Positions 51,236 to 60,180 of a DNA stretch of 64,000 bases are shown here, in pieces. This stretch comes from CAYMCQ01 sp964389025 (GTDB taxonomy: Bacteria > Verrucomicrobiota > Verrucomicrobiia > Limisphaerales > CAYMCQ01). Position numbers and translations under genes: made by a program. The stretch lies in assembly GCA_964389025.1 (NCBI GenBank), contig CAYMCQ010000005.1, positions 21,459 through 85,458 of the forward strand, given 5' to 3'. Below the pieces are notes generated by a model. The model saw nothing but the letters and a program-made list of their open reading frames with translations, was not told the DNA's origin and ran no database searches. Position 1 is the stretch's first letter. Each line of letters opens with the position of its first letter.

Positions 51236-52474
51236 ATGCAGTTCACTAAATTTGGTTTGTCCCAGCCGGTGCTCGAAGGCGTCAAGGCGATGGGTTACGT
51301 GGATCCGACGCCGATCCAACTGCGCGCAATGCCGCTCATCATGGACGGCAAAGACGTCATCGGCAGCGCGCAGACGGGCACGGGCAAGACGGCGGCGTTC
51401 GCGTTGCCGATGATCTCGAAACTTGGGGAACACAACGCGCGAACCCGCGCCTTGATCCTCGAACCGACACGCGAGCTGGCCGCGCAAGTCGAGACTGCGT
51501 TCCGCGATTTCATGCGGTTCACAAATCTGCGCGTCGCAGTCGTGTTCGGTGGCGTCGGCTACGGAAAACAACTCGACGATCTTCACCGCGGTGTGGACAT
51601 CATTGTGGCGACGCCGGGACGGTTGCTCGATCACCTTGAGCGCGGGACGGCGCGGCTTGACCATGTGCAGCATCTTGTTCTCGACGAAGCCGACCGGATG
51701 CTCGACATGGGATTTCTGCCCGACGTTCGCCGCATCGTCCAGCGTTGCCCGCGCGAACGGCAGACGATGCTGTTCTCCGCCACGATTCCGCCGGAGATTG
51801 ATTCGCTCATCAAATGGGCGATGCGCAGCCCGCAGACGATTGAGATCGGCGCGCGTCGTTCGCCCGCCGAGAACGTCAAGCACGTCATCTACCCCGTGTC
51901 CGACAGCCAAAAAACCGACCTCCTTTTGAAACTGCTGGACCACGTCCACTACGACTCGGTCATCGTTTTTTGCCGGACGAAATACGGCGCTGACCGCGTG
52001 GCGCATCTTTTGAAACGAAACAATCACGCCGTCGCCGTGCTGCACTCGAACCGCACGCAACGCGAGCGCGAGCAGGCGCTCAAAGGTTTTCGCGATGGGC
52101 GTTATGAAGTCCTCGTCGCCACGGACATCGCCGCGCGCGGGCTGGACATCGCGGACGTGAGCCACGTCATCAACTACGACGTGCCGCAGCATCCCGAGGA
52201 TTACATCCACCGCATCGGCCGCACCGGCCGCGCGGAGGCGACGGGCGATGCGTTCACGCTGATGGTCGCCGAAGATTCAAAGCACGTCGCAGCCATCGAA
52301 CGTTTCATCAGCCAGAAAATCCCACGGACGAAGCTGGAAGGCTTCGATTACCGCTACACGGCGTTGTTTGATGAGGAAAAGCCCGGCGCGCCGCGCGGCT
52401 TCGAGCGGCGGGTGCAGGCCGTCCGCGTCCGCGGCGGATATTTTTTCGGGCACGCGAAGAAGCGGCGGCGTTGA
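51236..52474 (+). CDS. DEAD-box RNA helicase (RhlE-like)
   Basis: A 412-residue helicase from the ATG at 51236. All motifs are present: Q (FGLSQPVLEGVKAMGYVDPT), I (GSAQTGTGKT), Ia (PTRELAAQ), Ib (TPGRLLDHL), II (VLDEADRMLDMGFLPDVRRI), III (SAT), IV (VIVFCRTKYGADRVA), V (TDIAARGLDIADVSHVINYD) and VI (HRIGRTGRAE). The short basic tail (GGYFFGHAKKRRR) suggests RNA binding. It may serve in ribosome assembly or RNA decay. Confidence 0.95.
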   Translation: MQFTKFGLSQPVLEGVKAMGYVDPTPIQLRAMPLIMDGKDVIGSAQTGTGKTAAFALPMISKLGEHNARTRALILEPTRELAAQVETAFRDFMRFTNLRVAVVFGGVGYGKQLDDLHRGVDIIVATPGRLLDHLERGTARLDHVQHLVLDEADRMLDMGFLPDVRRIVQRCPRERQTMLFSATIPPEIDSLIKWAMRSPQTIEIGARRSPAENVKHVIYPVSDSQKTDLLLKLLDHVHYDSVIVFCRTKYGADRVAHLLKRNNHAVAVLHSNRTQREREQALKGFRDGRYEVLVATDIAARGLDIADVSHVINYDVPQHPEDYIHRIGRTGRAEATGDAFTLMVAEDSKHVAAIERFISQKIPRTKLEGFDYRYTALFDEEKPGAPRGFERRVQAVRVRGGYFFGHAKKRRR

Positions 52475-52613
52475 AGCCCTGGCAGCTTCTTCCCGGCGAA
52501 ATAACTTTTCTTGTCCGCCTTCTCGCGTAAAAATCTGCGGCCACTGAAGGTGAAGAATAGTTTTTTGATTTGCGACGCGTTCTGGTTTGCCACGATTGCC
52601 GCCCACGAGCTTT

Positions 52614-53879
52614 ATGAATCCGACCGCCATTGAAGGACATCTCAAACTCGTTTTGTTGCAATGGATCATCATCATCGCCGCCGCCTTTGTGTTCGGGCGG
52701 CTGGGGAAAAAATTTGGGCAGCCGCTCGCTGTTGGCGAAATCCTCGCGGGCATTTTGCTTGGGCCCTCGGCGCTGGGTTTGATCTGGCCGGCGGATTGGC
52801 CGGTGTTATTTCCTGACGAGACGCAGCAATCGCTCCGGCTTCTCGGCAAGCTCGGTCTCATTCTGCTGCTGTTTCAGGTGGGTATGGAATTTGATTACGG
52901 CCATCTGCGCGAGCGCTCGCGGACGGTCATGGCGGTGTCGGTGATGGGCATCGTCGCGCCGTTCGCCGGCGGGCTGCTGATCGGGCCGTGGCTGCACAAA
53001 AACTTCGCGCCGGAAACGCCGCAGTTTGGCTTTCAACTTTTTCTCTGCATCGCGCTTTCGATTTCCGCGCTGCCGATCATGGGAAGGATTCTGCTGGAAA
53101 TGAAACTAGAGCGCACTGCCATCGGCGCGATGGGCATCAGCGCCGCGGCGATTGACGACGTGATTGGCTGGGTTCTACTCGCTGTCGCCTCCGCACTTGT
53201 GACGGCAAAATTCGACGGCTGGCGGCTCGCGCTGCAAATCGCGGGCATCATCGGTTTTTTCCTGCTGCTGGTGAAAGTCGTCGGGCCGCTGCTCCGGAAA
53301 TTCTGGAAAAAGACCGGTGCGCACGAGCACGGCAAAATGCCGCACTCATTTCTCGCCGTGCTGCTGATCACGCTCTTTGCGAGCTGCCTTGCCACGAACC
53401 GCCTCGGCATCTTCGCCATCTTCGGCGCGTTCCTGCTGGGCGTGTCGCTGCATCAGGAAGTCTCGCTCGTGAAAGCGTGGCGGGAGCAATTCTCATCCAT
53501 CGTGCTCGTGGCGTTCGTGCCGATTTTCTTCACGAACACGGGACTCAACACGCACGTTGGCTCGCTGCAAACGCCCGCTGCATGGCTCGGCTGCGCGCTG
53601 GTGATGCTCATGGCCGTGGCCGGAAAACTCGGCGGCTGTTACGTCGGCGCGAAACTGACCGGCCAGCCGACGCGCGAAGCCGGATGCATCGCCGCGTTGA
53701 TGAACACCCGCGCGCTGATGGGGCTTGTCGCCATCAACATCGGCCTCGACCTGGGTTTGTTGACGAAGGAATTGTTCACCATGCTCGTCATCATGGCGCT
53801 GCTGACGACTGCAATGTGCGGCCCACTCTTGCGCTGGTGGTTGCCACATGACTTGCGACATCTGCTGCCGAAGGATTGA
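52614..53879 (+). CDS. Cation:proton antiporter (CPA2/KefB-like)
   Basis: A 421-residue membrane protein with about 11-13 helices. The CPA2 signature GQPLAVGEILAGILLGPSAL is in the first third, and GISAAAIDDVIGWVLLAVAS carries the conserved Asp-Asp pair of the ion site. MNTRALMGLVAINIGLDLGL lies near the end. There is no C-terminal TrkA-N domain, so it is not a regulated Kef channel. It probably exchanges Na+ or K+ for protons. The ATG at 52614 is preferred over an upstream TTG. Confidence 0.92.
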   Translation: MNPTAIEGHLKLVLLQWIIIIAAAFVFGRLGKKFGQPLAVGEILAGILLGPSALGLIWPADWPVLFPDETQQSLRLLGKLGLILLLFQVGMEFDYGHLRERSRTVMAVSVMGIVAPFAGGLLIGPWLHKNFAPETPQFGFQLFLCIALSISALPIMGRILLEMKLERTAIGAMGISAAAIDDVIGWVLLAVASALVTAKFDGWRLALQIAGIIGFFLLLVKVVGPLLRKFWKKTGAHEHGKMPHSFLAVLLITLFASCLATNRLGIFAIFGAFLLGVSLHQEVSLVKAWREQFSSIVLVAFVPIFFTNTGLNTHVGSLQTPAAWLGCALVMLMAVAGKLGGCYVGAKLTGQPTREAGCIAALMNTRALMGLVAINIGLDLGLLTKELFTMLVIMALLTTAMCGPLLRWWLPHDLRHLLPKD

Positions 53880-53894
53880 TTCGTAGTCGTTGGC

Positions 53895-54782
53895 TTACAA
53901 CTCCGCAAAAAGTTTTTCCAAAAATTGGCGGTTCGCGCGGGCGTTTGCCGTAACTTCTTCAGGCTTGTCACCCAATTTGCAACACTCAACCATAACAGGG
54001 CCGTTGAAGCCGACGCGTTTCAATTCGCTGAAGACAGCCTTGAAATCCACTTTGCCGGCGCCGAATTGGATCATCACATCGCCTCCCTGCCCGGCGCAAT
54101 CCTTGGCACAGAAGCCGGTGACGTGCTGCACGATGGGCTTGAGCTGCTCCACCGGGTCCTTGCCGGTGTAATGAATGATGTTGCCGGCATCATACCAGAT
54201 TTTGAAATTGGGATGTTTGACCTCGTCAAGGCAACGCCGGATTTCGTCCGCTGCGCTGCTGGCGCCGCCGTGCGGTTTCAAAACCACTTTAAGCCCGCGT
54301 TCCTGGGAATAAGCCGCTGCGTCCGCCATCAAGCGATAATAATCCCCGTAATGCTCCGGTCTATCAACTCCGAAGGTCAGCAGAAACTCGAGTGAAAGAA
54401 ATTTGGCGTGGTCAATTTGTTTGCGCGTGTCCTTGATCGAGTCGGCAAGCGGCACGGACGGATTGGGCCGCAACGCGCCCATGTTGGCGGTCAATCCGAG
54501 CGCAGCGATTTTTCTTCTGAGATTTTCCAGATATTCCGGAGTGGCGTCGGAAGCGATGAGCGGCTCGTCCTTCGAAGGGGAAATCAAACCGATCCATTTG
54601 TAACCTGCGGCTTTGATGCCTTCGAAGCCGACGTGGTGAGGCCAATTTGACCACGGGCGATTCATGCAACCGACAGGCCAGGACACGCCTTTGTCTTTTC
54701 CAGCAGCTTGTGTCATGGAAAAATTTGCGGTTGCCGCAGTCGCGGCGATTGCCGTGGCCTGAATAAAGTCACGTCTGTTCAT
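53895..54782 (-). CDS. Exported sugar phosphate isomerase/epimerase-like protein
   Basis: A 295-residue TIM-barrel protein of the AP-endonuclease 2/xylose isomerase-like family. NRRDFIQATAIAATAATANF is a Tat-like signal. The barrel has GYKWIGLISPSK, LKVVLKPHGGASSAADEIRR, FKIWYDAGNIIHYTGKDPVE, VTGFCAKDCAGQGGDVMIQF and FNGPVMVECCKL; Glu, Asp and His residues in these strands would bind metal. The substrate is unknown. Such proteins often work with exported MocA oxidoreductases, but the ones in this window are far away. Confidence 0.88.
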   Translation of the reverse strand: MNRRDFIQATAIAATAATANFSMTQAAGKDKGVSWPVGCMNRPWSNWPHHVGFEGIKAAGYKWIGLISPSKDEPLIASDATPEYLENLRRKIAALGLTANMGALRPNPSVPLADSIKDTRKQIDHAKFLSLEFLLTFGVDRPEHYGDYYRLMADAAAYSQERGLKVVLKPHGGASSAADEIRRCLDEVKHPNFKIWYDAGNIIHYTGKDPVEQLKPIVQHVTGFCAKDCAGQGGDVMIQFGAGKVDFKAVFSELKRVGFNGPVMVECCKLGDKPEEVTANARANRQFLEKLFAEL

Positions 54783-54865
54783 GAATCCATATCGCCCGCT
54801 TAAAAAAGTTCTTCAAGCATAATCCGCTCTGACGTTTCACTTTGGCGGCTGCAAATTTTATTTTT

Positions 54866-54895
54866 CATCCGCGTCAATCCGTGTTCATCTGTGGC
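54866..54895 (+). repeat. Three 10-bp tandem units just before a start codon
   Basis: CATCCGCGTC, AATCCGTGTT and CATCTGTGGC lie one base before the ATG at 54897, in the place of a ribosome binding site. They resemble the six-unit array at 36400-36457. Confidence 0.85.
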
Positions 54896-54896
54896 G

Positions 54897-55646
54897 ATGA
54901 AAGCAGTGATTCTGGCCGCCGGCAAAGGCACGCGGATGCGCGAGCTGACGAATGAATTGCCCAAGCCGATGCTCAAGTGGAAGGACAAACCAATCCTCGA
55001 ACACATTGTCAGCGGAATTCTTGCGGCTGGAGTGCGTGAGATTTTCATCGTCACGGGTTTTCGCGCGGACGTGATTGAAAATTATTTCGGCGACGGAAAA
55101 AAGTGGGGCGCGAAAATTATCTATGGTCGGCAAGTAATTCAAGACGGCACGGGCAAAGCGCCGGAACTGGCAAAGGAATTTGTCGGCTCGTCGCCATTCA
55201 TCCTGACTTACGGCGACATTCTCGTGAAGCCGGAGACGTATCAGCAGATGATCCGCCGTTTCAGCGAGGATTATTTTTCCGGCGTCATCACCGTGACACC
55301 CGGCGAAGACGTGACCAAAGGCGGATTGAATTTTTTCGACGAAGAATTTTGCCTCAAACGGCTCATCGAAAAGCCAAGCGCAGCGCAGTTGGAAGAATTG
55401 CGGCGCGCGGGCTGGCTGAAACCCGGCGAGCCGGTCTGGTATAACGCCGGCATCTACATTTTCAAACCGTCGCTGTTCGATTTCACCGCCGGGCTGCAAA
55501 AATCTCCGCGCGGCGAATACGAATTGACTGATGCCGTGAATGGTTTGCTCGCCACGAACCACAAGATCGCGGGGCTGGAAATCCAAGGCCGCTGGGTGGA
55601 CGTGCGCGACCCGGAAGTGCTGGCGAAATTGGAAAAGGAATCCTGA
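54897..55646 (+). CDS. NDP-sugar nucleotidyltransferase
   Basis: A 249-residue enzyme from the ATG at 54897; a GTG six bases earlier belongs to the tandem repeat. The NTP-binding signature AVILAAGKGTRMRELTNELP and K (LPKPML) is at the N-terminus. FILTYGDILVKPETYQQMIR carries the metal-binding Asp, and GEPVWYNAGIYIFKPSLFDF and EYELTDAVNGLLA follow. The closest families are glucose-1-phosphate cytidylyl/uridylyltransferase-like; the sugar cannot be told. Its likely role is activating sugars for cell-surface polymers. The downstream repeat 55650-55780 separates it from mqnA. Confidence 0.9.
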   Translation: MKAVILAAGKGTRMRELTNELPKPMLKWKDKPILEHIVSGILAAGVREIFIVTGFRADVIENYFGDGKKWGAKIIYGRQVIQDGTGKAPELAKEFVGSSPFILTYGDILVKPETYQQMIRRFSEDYFSGVITVTPGEDVTKGGLNFFDEEFCLKRLIEKPSAAQLEELRRAGWLKPGEPVWYNAGIYIFKPSLFDFTAGLQKSPRGEYELTDAVNGLLATNHKIAGLEIQGRWVDVRDPEVLAKLEKES

Positions 55647-55649
55647 AAA

Positions 55650-55780
55650 GCTCCAAGCACCAACATCCAAGTTCCAGAGAAATTCCAATCACCAAACACC
55701 AATCAGAACAATGTCGGGGATTTGATTGGAGCTTGAAGCTTGGTGCTTCTCTGGATGTTGGAGCTTGGAATTTGGAGTTT
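55650..55780. repeat. Long hairpin repeat between convergent genes
   Basis: GCTCCAAGCACCAACATCCA and AGTTCCAGAGA pair with TCTCTGGATGTTGGAGCTTG and GAATTTGGAGT. CTTGGTG also pairs with CAAGCACC. The right end runs into TTTTTT, so it could terminate transcription from the nucleotidyltransferase gene. Confidence 0.8.
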
Positions 55781-55781
55781 T

Positions 55782-56663
55782 TTAACTCACAAACTTCGGC
55801 TCGAACACCGGCCCGAAGCCATGCTTGCGCAACAGTTCGATGAACTTCGCGATGCCGCGTTTCTCGTCCGCTCCGAGGTGATAGTGAATGTGCCAGCCGA
55901 GATAGTCCTTTCGGAAATCCAGCGTGAATTCCGCGCGGCTGCTGATGATGTGGCCGAGCGTATCGAGGCCGAAGTCTTTTGCTTCTTCAAGTTGGCGGCG
56001 TAGTTCCTTGTTCTCGACTCCACGCCGCAAAGCCCACACGGCATAAACAAACGGCAGTTGCGTCAATTCAAACCACGCTTCGCCCAAATCAAAAATATCG
56101 TGATCATGCGGAGAAAAAAGAAAATCGAGCGCGGCGTCGCCGATGAGCAGGACAAAATCCTTGTCCTTGGCCACCGCGTAATTTTCCAGCGGCTTGAACT
56201 CCGGTTTCAGTCCGCGTTCGGCCAGCAACACTTTCAATAGCGTCACGCTCGTGAGCGATGCGGTGTCGCAGAAAACTTCCTTCACCTGTTCCAGCGGCTT
56301 TCGATGCGCGAGAAAAACACTTTTGACCTCCCCGAGCGAGGCGACTGCGATGCCGTCGAGGATGTCGTAACGATCATTGAGCAGCGGCTCGACGACGCTG
56401 ACGAGCGCAGCGTCCAACTCATCGCGGCGCAACATCTCCGCAAGCTTCGCGGGTGTGGCGTAAGTGATCTGTTCCTCCAGGCCTCGCGTGAGCGGCACGG
56501 CATTGAGCGCCTTGACCGAGCCGACGCGAAATGGCGCTAGTGATTGTTCCAACCCGAATTCCCGCTGACGATTGACCGTGCGCTGGTCGCGCTCAAGTCG
56601 TCGCGCAATTTCCTCCGCCGATTCCGGCGCGGCCATGCGGAGTTTAGGAATGTCATCGGACAT
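55782..56663 (-). CDS. mqnA: Chorismate dehydratase (futalosine pathway)
   Basis: About 293 residues from the ATG at 56661-56663. After a charged N-terminal extension of about 40 residues, FRVGSVKALNAVPLTRGLEE is the MqnA start (usually RIGSVxYLNxxPL). LRRDELDAALVSVVEPLLN, GIAVASLGEVKSVFLAHRKP, TASLTSVTLLKVLLAERGLK and DFVLLIGDAALDF follow. MqnA converts chorismate to 3-enolpyruvylbenzoate in the menaquinone pathway alternative to the Men route. The other mqn genes are not in the window. Confidence 0.85.
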   Translation of the reverse strand: MSDDIPKLRMAAPESAEEIARRLERDQRTVNRQREFGLEQSLAPFRVGSVKALNAVPLTRGLEEQITYATPAKLAEMLRRDELDAALVSVVEPLLNDRYDILDGIAVASLGEVKSVFLAHRKPLEQVKEVFCDTASLTSVTLLKVLLAERGLKPEFKPLENYAVAKDKDFVLLIGDAALDFLFSPHDHDIFDLGEAWFELTQLPFVYAVWALRRGVENKELRRQLEEAKDFGLDTLGHIISSRAEFTLDFRKDYLGWHIHYHLGADEKRGIAKFIELLRKHGFGPVFEPKFVS

Positions 56664-56722
56664 CGTGCCGAGAAGCCTCAATCAAATTCGGGTCGCACGC
56701 AAGTTTTTGAACAACTTGGAGC

Positions 56723-58288
56723 TCACGAGCTGCGGAACCGGCTCAAAATCAAATCGCCGATTTCCCTGGCTGCCGGGATTTTCAACACGAGCGTAATGAG
56801 CCAATAAACAATTCCCGCCAGTCCCGCCGGAACGAACACCGCCCCGAGTTTCAACGCCAGTGTCGCGTGGCCCAGCGTGTTTTCCCAATATCGCCAACCA
56901 AACCATGCGACGACTCCTGCCAGCGCGGTTGCAAGCGCCAGCGGCAACAAAGATTTGCGAAGTGATTCCATTTCCAGCTTCACGAGTTTTTTCCGCAACG
57001 CGAGCGTGAGCAGCCCGACGTTCACCAGCGAGGTCGCCGTGTTCGCGATGCCCAGCCCCGCCTGTTTGAAACGCCAGACGAGCGAGACTGCCAGAATTAA
57101 ATTCAGCAAGAGACAAAAGGCGCTGATTTTCATCGGCGTTTTCGTGTCGCCCAAGGCAAAAAATGCCCGCGCCAAAACGTTGACTGCAGAAAAAGCGACC
57201 AGTCCCGGCGCGAGACATGCGAGCGCGAGCGTGGCTTGATGCGTGGAGACTGCGTCGAATTTTCCGCGCTCGAACAGCAGGCGAATAATGGGTTCAGCGA
57301 GCACGACCAGCAGCATCGATGCGATGAGATTGGCGAAAATGAGATAGCTCAACCCTTGTCGCAGCTCGCTGCGGAACCCAGCGTAATTTTTTTCAGCAGC
57401 CAGACCGGAGAGCGTCGGCAACAAATACGTCGCCAGCGAAACGCCAAATAAACCTTGCGGCAATTCCATCAACCGCACCGCGTATTGAAACGACGCGACG
57501 ATGTAATCGTCCACCCAATACGCCACGCCATGCGTGAGCACGACGTTGATTTGAAACGCGGCCACGCCGATGGTCGCGGGCAGCATTTGTTTGACAACGC
57601 GGCGCACGGTTTCATCGCGCCACGGCGAGACCCAGCGAAAGCTAAAACCGTCGCGCCAAAGCGTCGGCAATTGAAACGCAGCCTGCGCCACGCCCGCCGC
57701 CAAAACTCCGATTACGAGCGCGAAGATTTGTTCGTCCAGTTGCGCGCCCATTTTCGGGGCGAGCCAGAGCACTGACGCGATCATCACGACGTTGAGCATC
57801 GTCGCGCCCATCGCGGGGATGAAAAAACGTCCGCGCGCGTTGAGCATCCCCATGAACACTGCCGCGAGACAGACCAGCAAAAGATACGGCAGCATCCAGC
57901 GCAACAGTTGCAGCATCAGCACCGTTTTATCGGAGAAATGATTCTGGCCGGCGGCAAGCGCGATTGAGACGGCGACAAATCCGACGAACACGACGACGCA
58001 GGTGAAAATAATGAGGGCGGAAATCACCCCGTTTGCCGCGCGCCACATCGCTGGCTCGCCTTCGAGTTTTTCCTTCTCCTTGAAGATCGGGATGAAGGCC
58101 GCCGTCAATGCGCCTTCGCCGAGCAAACGCCGGAAAAGATTCGGGATTTGAAACGCCAGCAGGAACGCGCTCGCCACCCAGCTTGTGCCCATGAAGCGTG
58201 CATAAACCATTTCGCGCACCATGCCGAGCACGCGGCTGGTCATCGTCGCCGCGGCCATCGCGCCGGAGGATTTCAGCATTTGCGACAC
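56723..58288 (-). CDS. murJ: Lipid II flippase MurJ
   Basis: A 521-residue, 14-helix membrane protein. The N-terminus MLKSSGAMAAATMTSRVLGM and VREMVYARFMG, then PNLFRRLLGEGALTAAFIPI, are typical of MurJ/MviN. PFARAFFALGDTKTPMKIS-like sequence (LARAFFALGDTKTPMKIS) is in the second half. It moves lipid II across the inner membrane for peptidoglycan synthesis. It starts at GTG 58286-58288 or at the ATG three codons later. The next upstream gene (folA) ends 82 bases away across a repeat. Confidence 0.95.
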   Translation of the reverse strand: MSQMLKSSGAMAAATMTSRVLGMVREMVYARFMGTSWVASAFLLAFQIPNLFRRLLGEGALTAAFIPIFKEKEKLEGEPAMWRAANGVISALIIFTCVVVFVGFVAVSIALAAGQNHFSDKTVLMLQLLRWMLPYLLLVCLAAVFMGMLNARGRFFIPAMGATMLNVVMIASVLWLAPKMGAQLDEQIFALVIGVLAAGVAQAAFQLPTLWRDGFSFRWVSPWRDETVRRVVKQMLPATIGVAAFQINVVLTHGVAYWVDDYIVASFQYAVRLMELPQGLFGVSLATYLLPTLSGLAAEKNYAGFRSELRQGLSYLIFANLIASMLLVVLAEPIIRLLFERGKFDAVSTHQATLALACLAPGLVAFSAVNVLARAFFALGDTKTPMKISAFCLLLNLILAVSLVWRFKQAGLGIANTATSLVNVGLLTLALRKKLVKLEMESLRKSLLPLALATALAGVVAWFGWRYWENTLGHATLALKLGAVFVPAGLAGIVYWLITLVLKIPAAREIGDLILSRFRSS

Positions 58289-58340
58289 GCGCGCGAGTCT
58301 AAGGCAAAAGGAAAAAGGCCAAAGTCAAAAGTTGAAATAG

Positions 58341-58399
58341 CCGCAGAAACACAGCGCACGCAGAGAAAAATCAACTCTGTGCGCTCTGTGTCTCTGTGG
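58341..58399. repeat. Palindromic repeat overlapping the end of folA
   Basis: CCGCAGAAACACAGCGCACG and CAGAG pair with CTCTGTGCGCTCTGTGTCTC and TGTGG. The stop of folA (58371-58373) is in the loop, and the last nine residues of the protein come from the right arm. Confidence 0.9.
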
Positions 58400-58982
58400 C
58401 AAAATCATTCAGTCCGCGATTTCGATAGTGGAGAATCTTGAACTCGTCGCAGTCGTAAAGTTCTTCAACCAACTTGAACTTGTCCTCGAACGGCGGAAAA
58501 AAAGCGTCCCCTTCCACTTCGCGTTTTACGAGCGTCAGATAAATGTCCGAGCAAAGCGGCAGCGCCTGCCGGTAAACTTTCTCGCCGCCGCAGATGAAAA
58601 AATCCAGGGGCGACGACGCGATATTCATTTTCAGGAAATGTTTCACAAGCCGCAAATCCGTCGCTTCCGCCTCGCCGACTTTTGGCAGACGAAACTGGGT
58701 TGGCTTTTGGATTTCAGTTTTTCCGCGTCCAACCCAGGCGCGGCCGAACATCTCCGGGAAGTCGCGCCGCAAAATCCCCGGATGGCGCGTCAGCACGATG
58801 TTGATGCGGTTGGGCAACGGTTTTCCGATGGACTCGAACGTCTTGCGCCCCATGATGACGACGTGGCCGGTGGTCAATTTCTTGAACCACTTGAAGTCCT
58901 CCGGCAAGTGCCACGGGATTTTTCCGCCCGCGCCAATCGCGCGGTTGAGCGACATCGCGGCGATGGCTTTGAAGTAGTTCAT
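58371..58982 (-). CDS. folA: Dihydrofolate reductase
   Basis: A 203-residue enzyme reducing dihydrofolate with NADPH. Family motifs are FKAIAAMSLNRAIGAGGKIP, WHLPEDFKWFKKLTTGHVVI, MGRKTFESIGKPLPNRINIV and FFICGGEKVYRQALPLCSDI, YLTLVKREVEGDAFFP. It is longer than the usual 160 because of a loop at about 85-125 (FGRAWVGRGKTEIQKPTQFR) and a C-terminal tail. The tail NDFATETQSAQS is encoded by the palindromic repeat. The ATG overlaps the methyltransferase stop (ATGA), so they are cotranscribed. Confidence 0.93.
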   Translation of the reverse strand: MNYFKAIAAMSLNRAIGAGGKIPWHLPEDFKWFKKLTTGHVVIMGRKTFESIGKPLPNRINIVLTRHPGILRRDFPEMFGRAWVGRGKTEIQKPTQFRLPKVGEAEATDLRLVKHFLKMNIASSPLDFFICGGEKVYRQALPLCSDIYLTLVKREVEGDAFFPPFEDKFKLVEELYDCDEFKILHYRNRGLNDFATETQSAQS

Positions 58983-59881
58983 TTCTTGCGCAGGACGACG
59001 AACAGGTTGTCCGCGAGATTCAGGCTGCCCAGAATCTTTTCCGTGAAGCGATAAAAAAATTTCACTGGTTTCATGGCAGGATTTTGTTTGTAAGCCGTCG
59101 TGCGCTTGAGCAATGCCGCGCGTTCTTCATCAGGAACGAACCCGCCTTTGCCGCGAAAATCCTGCCAGATGACAATCGGATTGAAGTGCATCGAGCCGCG
59201 CGCGGCGATTTCGAAATCCTCCGTCAACGAAAATTTCTCCAGTGTTGCCACCGCAAAATAATTCACGTGCTGCGGAAAAATATAGCGATACTTCGCGCCG
59301 AGAAACCGCACCGCCAGCGATTTCATGTTCGGCACGAGGATGAAGCAATGTCCGCCCGGTTTCAACAGGCTGGCCGCCTTGCGCAAAAACTTGCTTGGTT
59401 CGATCAGATGTTCCATGACCGCCCAAAAGGTGATCGCATCGAATCTCGCCTCGCCAAAGTCGTGTTCGAGAAAAGAGCCATCCAGAATTTCAAGGCCACG
59501 GCTGCGCGCATATTCCGCCGCCGGCTTGGATATGTCCGTGCCGGCGATCCGATAATTTCCCCGTGATTTCAACTGAAACAAGAACGCGCCAGTCGAACAG
59601 CCGACATCGAGAACCGTTCCTTGCGGGCAAAATTTTTGAAACAGCCGCAACTCGCGCTCGAAGCGGACGCCGGCGTAATCGCTCCCGAGTTTTTCCGGCG
59701 AGAGATAAAACTGCCCGGCCAGATCGTTGTAAAACTCGCCTGCCATTTCTGCGCGCACAGGATCGGCGTAAATCATTCCGCACTTTTGGCAGCGAACCAG
59801 CGCCAAATCTTTCTTTTGCAGAAATGGAACCGATTCTTTTGCTTCGCAAAGCGGGCAGCTTCGATGAATCGAAGAATTCAT
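58979..59881 (-). CDS. Class I SAM-dependent methyltransferase with zinc ribbon
   Basis: A 300-residue protein from the ATG at 59879-59881. An N-terminal zinc ribbon (CPLCEAKESVPFLQKKDLA with CQKCGMIY) is followed by a Rossmann methyltransferase: motif I VLDVGCSTGAFLFQL, IAGTDISKPAAEYARSRGLE, FDAITFWAVMEHLIEPSKFL and LLKPGGHCFILVPNMKS. The C-terminal part has PQHVNYFAVATLEKF, typical of sugar- or lipid-carrier-linked methyltransferases. The substrate is unknown. It is upstream of folA. Confidence 0.88.
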   Translation of the reverse strand: MNSSIHRSCPLCEAKESVPFLQKKDLALVRCQKCGMIYADPVRAEMAGEFYNDLAGQFYLSPEKLGSDYAGVRFERELRLFQKFCPQGTVLDVGCSTGAFLFQLKSRGNYRIAGTDISKPAAEYARSRGLEILDGSFLEHDFGEARFDAITFWAVMEHLIEPSKFLRKAASLLKPGGHCFILVPNMKSLAVRFLGAKYRYIFPQHVNYFAVATLEKFSLTEDFEIAARGSMHFNPIVIWQDFRGKGGFVPDEERAALLKRTTAYKQNPAMKPVKFFYRFTEKILGSLNLADNLFVVLRKK

Positions 59882-60180
59882 TTTGAATTTTGGACTCTGA
59901 AACTCGGGAAACTGTTTTCGCGAGTTTCTGAGTTCAAAATTAACCAAACCGCGACGGAAGCCACGAACAAATTGCTGGAAGATTTTGATAGCGTGGGCGC
60001 GGATTACGAGGCGTTCAGGATGGTCTTGTCTCGAAAAAGCGGGCTACCAAGGTGTGAGCGTGTGAGGTAGAATAACACTCCATGAACAACACCGAACCGA
60101 ATGTAATCCGAAGATACAAACGATACGATCTGAACTGCAAGCTCCTCTGTCGAACGCTGGCGCGAACTCAGGAAAATGTA
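59882..60180. other. Intergenic region with possible gene remnant
   Basis: The stretch between the methyltransferase start and the MITE has no full gene. A plus-frame segment at about 59944-60040 (TEATNKLLEDFDSVGADYEA) looks like coding sequence, but I do not recognise it and it has no start. Promoters for the methyltransferase should be at the left end. Confidence 0.35.
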
